From Eubacterium callanderi (GTDB lineage: Bacteria > Bacillota > Clostridia > Eubacteriales > Eubacteriaceae): a stretch of 45,823 nucleotides of DNA. The stretch is from assembly GCF_900142645.1 (NCBI RefSeq), contig NZ_FRBP01000019.1:44195-90017 (forward strand), given 5' to 3'. Of this stretch, positions 45,311 through 45,823 are shown in pieces. The first letter of the stretch is position 1; every line of letters starts with the position of its first letter. The translations under genes were made by a program, and so were the position numbers. The notes beneath the pieces were generated by a model that made no database searches, was not told where the DNA came from, and saw nothing but the letters and a program-made list of their open reading frames with translations.

Positions 45311-45823
45311 ATGGCTAAGGAAAAATTTGAAAGATCCAAACCACATGTTAACATTGGTACCATCGGTCATGTTGACCACGGTAAAACAACATTAACCGCT
45401 GCAATCACCACCGTATTAAACAAACGCTTCGGAACCGGTGAAGCTGTAGCTTTCGACAACATCGATAAAGCACCAGAAGAAAGAGAACGTGGCATCACCA
45501 TCTCAACCGCCCACGTTGAATATGAAACCGACGCCCGCCACTACGCACACGTCGACTGCCCGGGCCATGCCGACTACGTTAAAAACATGATCACCGGCGC
45601 AGCCCAGATGGACGGCGCGATCTTAGTTGTATCCGCAGCCGACGGCCCAATGCCGCAGACCCGTGAACACATCCTGTTAAGCCGTCAGGTAGGCGTACCA
45701 TACATCATCGTCTTCTTAAACAAAGCCGACATGGTAGATGATGAAGAATTATTAGAACTGGTTGAAATGGAAGTTCGTGAACTGTTAGACGAATACGAAT
45801 TCCCGGGAGATGACACACCAATC
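45311..45823 (+). CDS. tuf: Elongation factor Tu (partial, cut by the window end)
   Basis: The first 171 codons of EF-Tu, open to the last base of the window. Starts at ATG 45311 after TAGGAGAAA. GTP-binding motifs [17 protein letters not shown] and NKAD are seen, with the RGITI switch I. EF-Tu carries aminoacyl-tRNA to the ribosome. The strong bias toward preferred codons fits a highly expressed gene. The remainder lies outside the window. Confidence 0.97.
   Translation, partial: MAKEKFERSKPHVNIGTIGHVDHGKTTLTAAITTVLNKRFGTGEAVAFDNIDKAPEERERGITISTAHVEYETDARHYAHVDCPGHADYVKNMITGAAQMDGAILVVSAADGPMPQTREHILLSRQVGVPYIIVFLNKADMVDDEELLELVEMEVRELLDEYEFPGDDTPI

Overview
The window looks like a chromosomal segment of an anaerobic, probably acetogenic, member of the Clostridia. 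The Eubacterium limosum / Acetobacterium branch (Eubacteriaceae) is my best guess. It rests on a split archaeal-type glutamate synthase, a type III glutamine synthetase, rubrerythrin, methyltransferase-like uroporphyrinogen-decarboxylase (URO-D) paralogues, CIRCE/HrcA heat-shock control, and the rpoB-rpoC-L7Ae-rpsL-rpsG-fusA-tuf order. I could not run a search, so the genus is inference. I see no tRNA, rRNA, insertion sequence, prophage or CRISPR array.

Layout. (1) 208-3611: an AraC regulator whose sensor half is a TIM barrel, a Tm-1/UPF0261 protein, and a free-standing copy of the same barrel, closed by two tandem terminators. (2) 3791-6651: a secreted beta-rich protein with a Pro/Glu tail, an EamA transporter and Maf. 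(3) 6789-18558: a nitrogen-assimilation block. On the minus strand lie glnN (GS III), glnK (PII) and amt. Divergently on the plus strand lie glutamate synthase in three parts, a poly-Fe-S protein, an FAD oxidoreductase, GS I (glnA) and an ANTAR RNA-binding regulator. Leaders on both sides carry hairpins with A-x-x-G-x-x-type hexaloops. The glnN leader overlaps one of them with a strong terminator, so the ANTAR protein probably governs the block by antitermination. (4) 18643-24289: rubrerythrin, a TalC-type transaldolase, a membrane-anchored SGNH esterase, and htpG under a perfect CIRCE element. (5) 24307-30649: a divergent TetR regulator and a six-gene operon: URO-D paralogue, 48-residue microprotein, GPH/MFS transporter, APC transporter, second URO-D paralogue, second 48-residue microprotein. 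(6) 30656-33522: a P-type cation ATPase behind a yybP-ykoY (Mn2+) riboswitch. (7) 33641-45823: the core transcription/translation cluster rpoB, rpoC, L7Ae-like gene, rpsL, rpsG, fusA and the start of tuf, cut by the window edge. The rpoB leader has two hairpins presenting the same nine-base loop.

The best candidates for undescribed biology are the twin URO-D plus 48-residue-microprotein modules around two transporters, the AraC regulator built on an enzyme-like barrel beside a split Tm-1 homologue, the ANTAR-controlled leaders of the nitrogen block, and the twin-loop rpoB leader.
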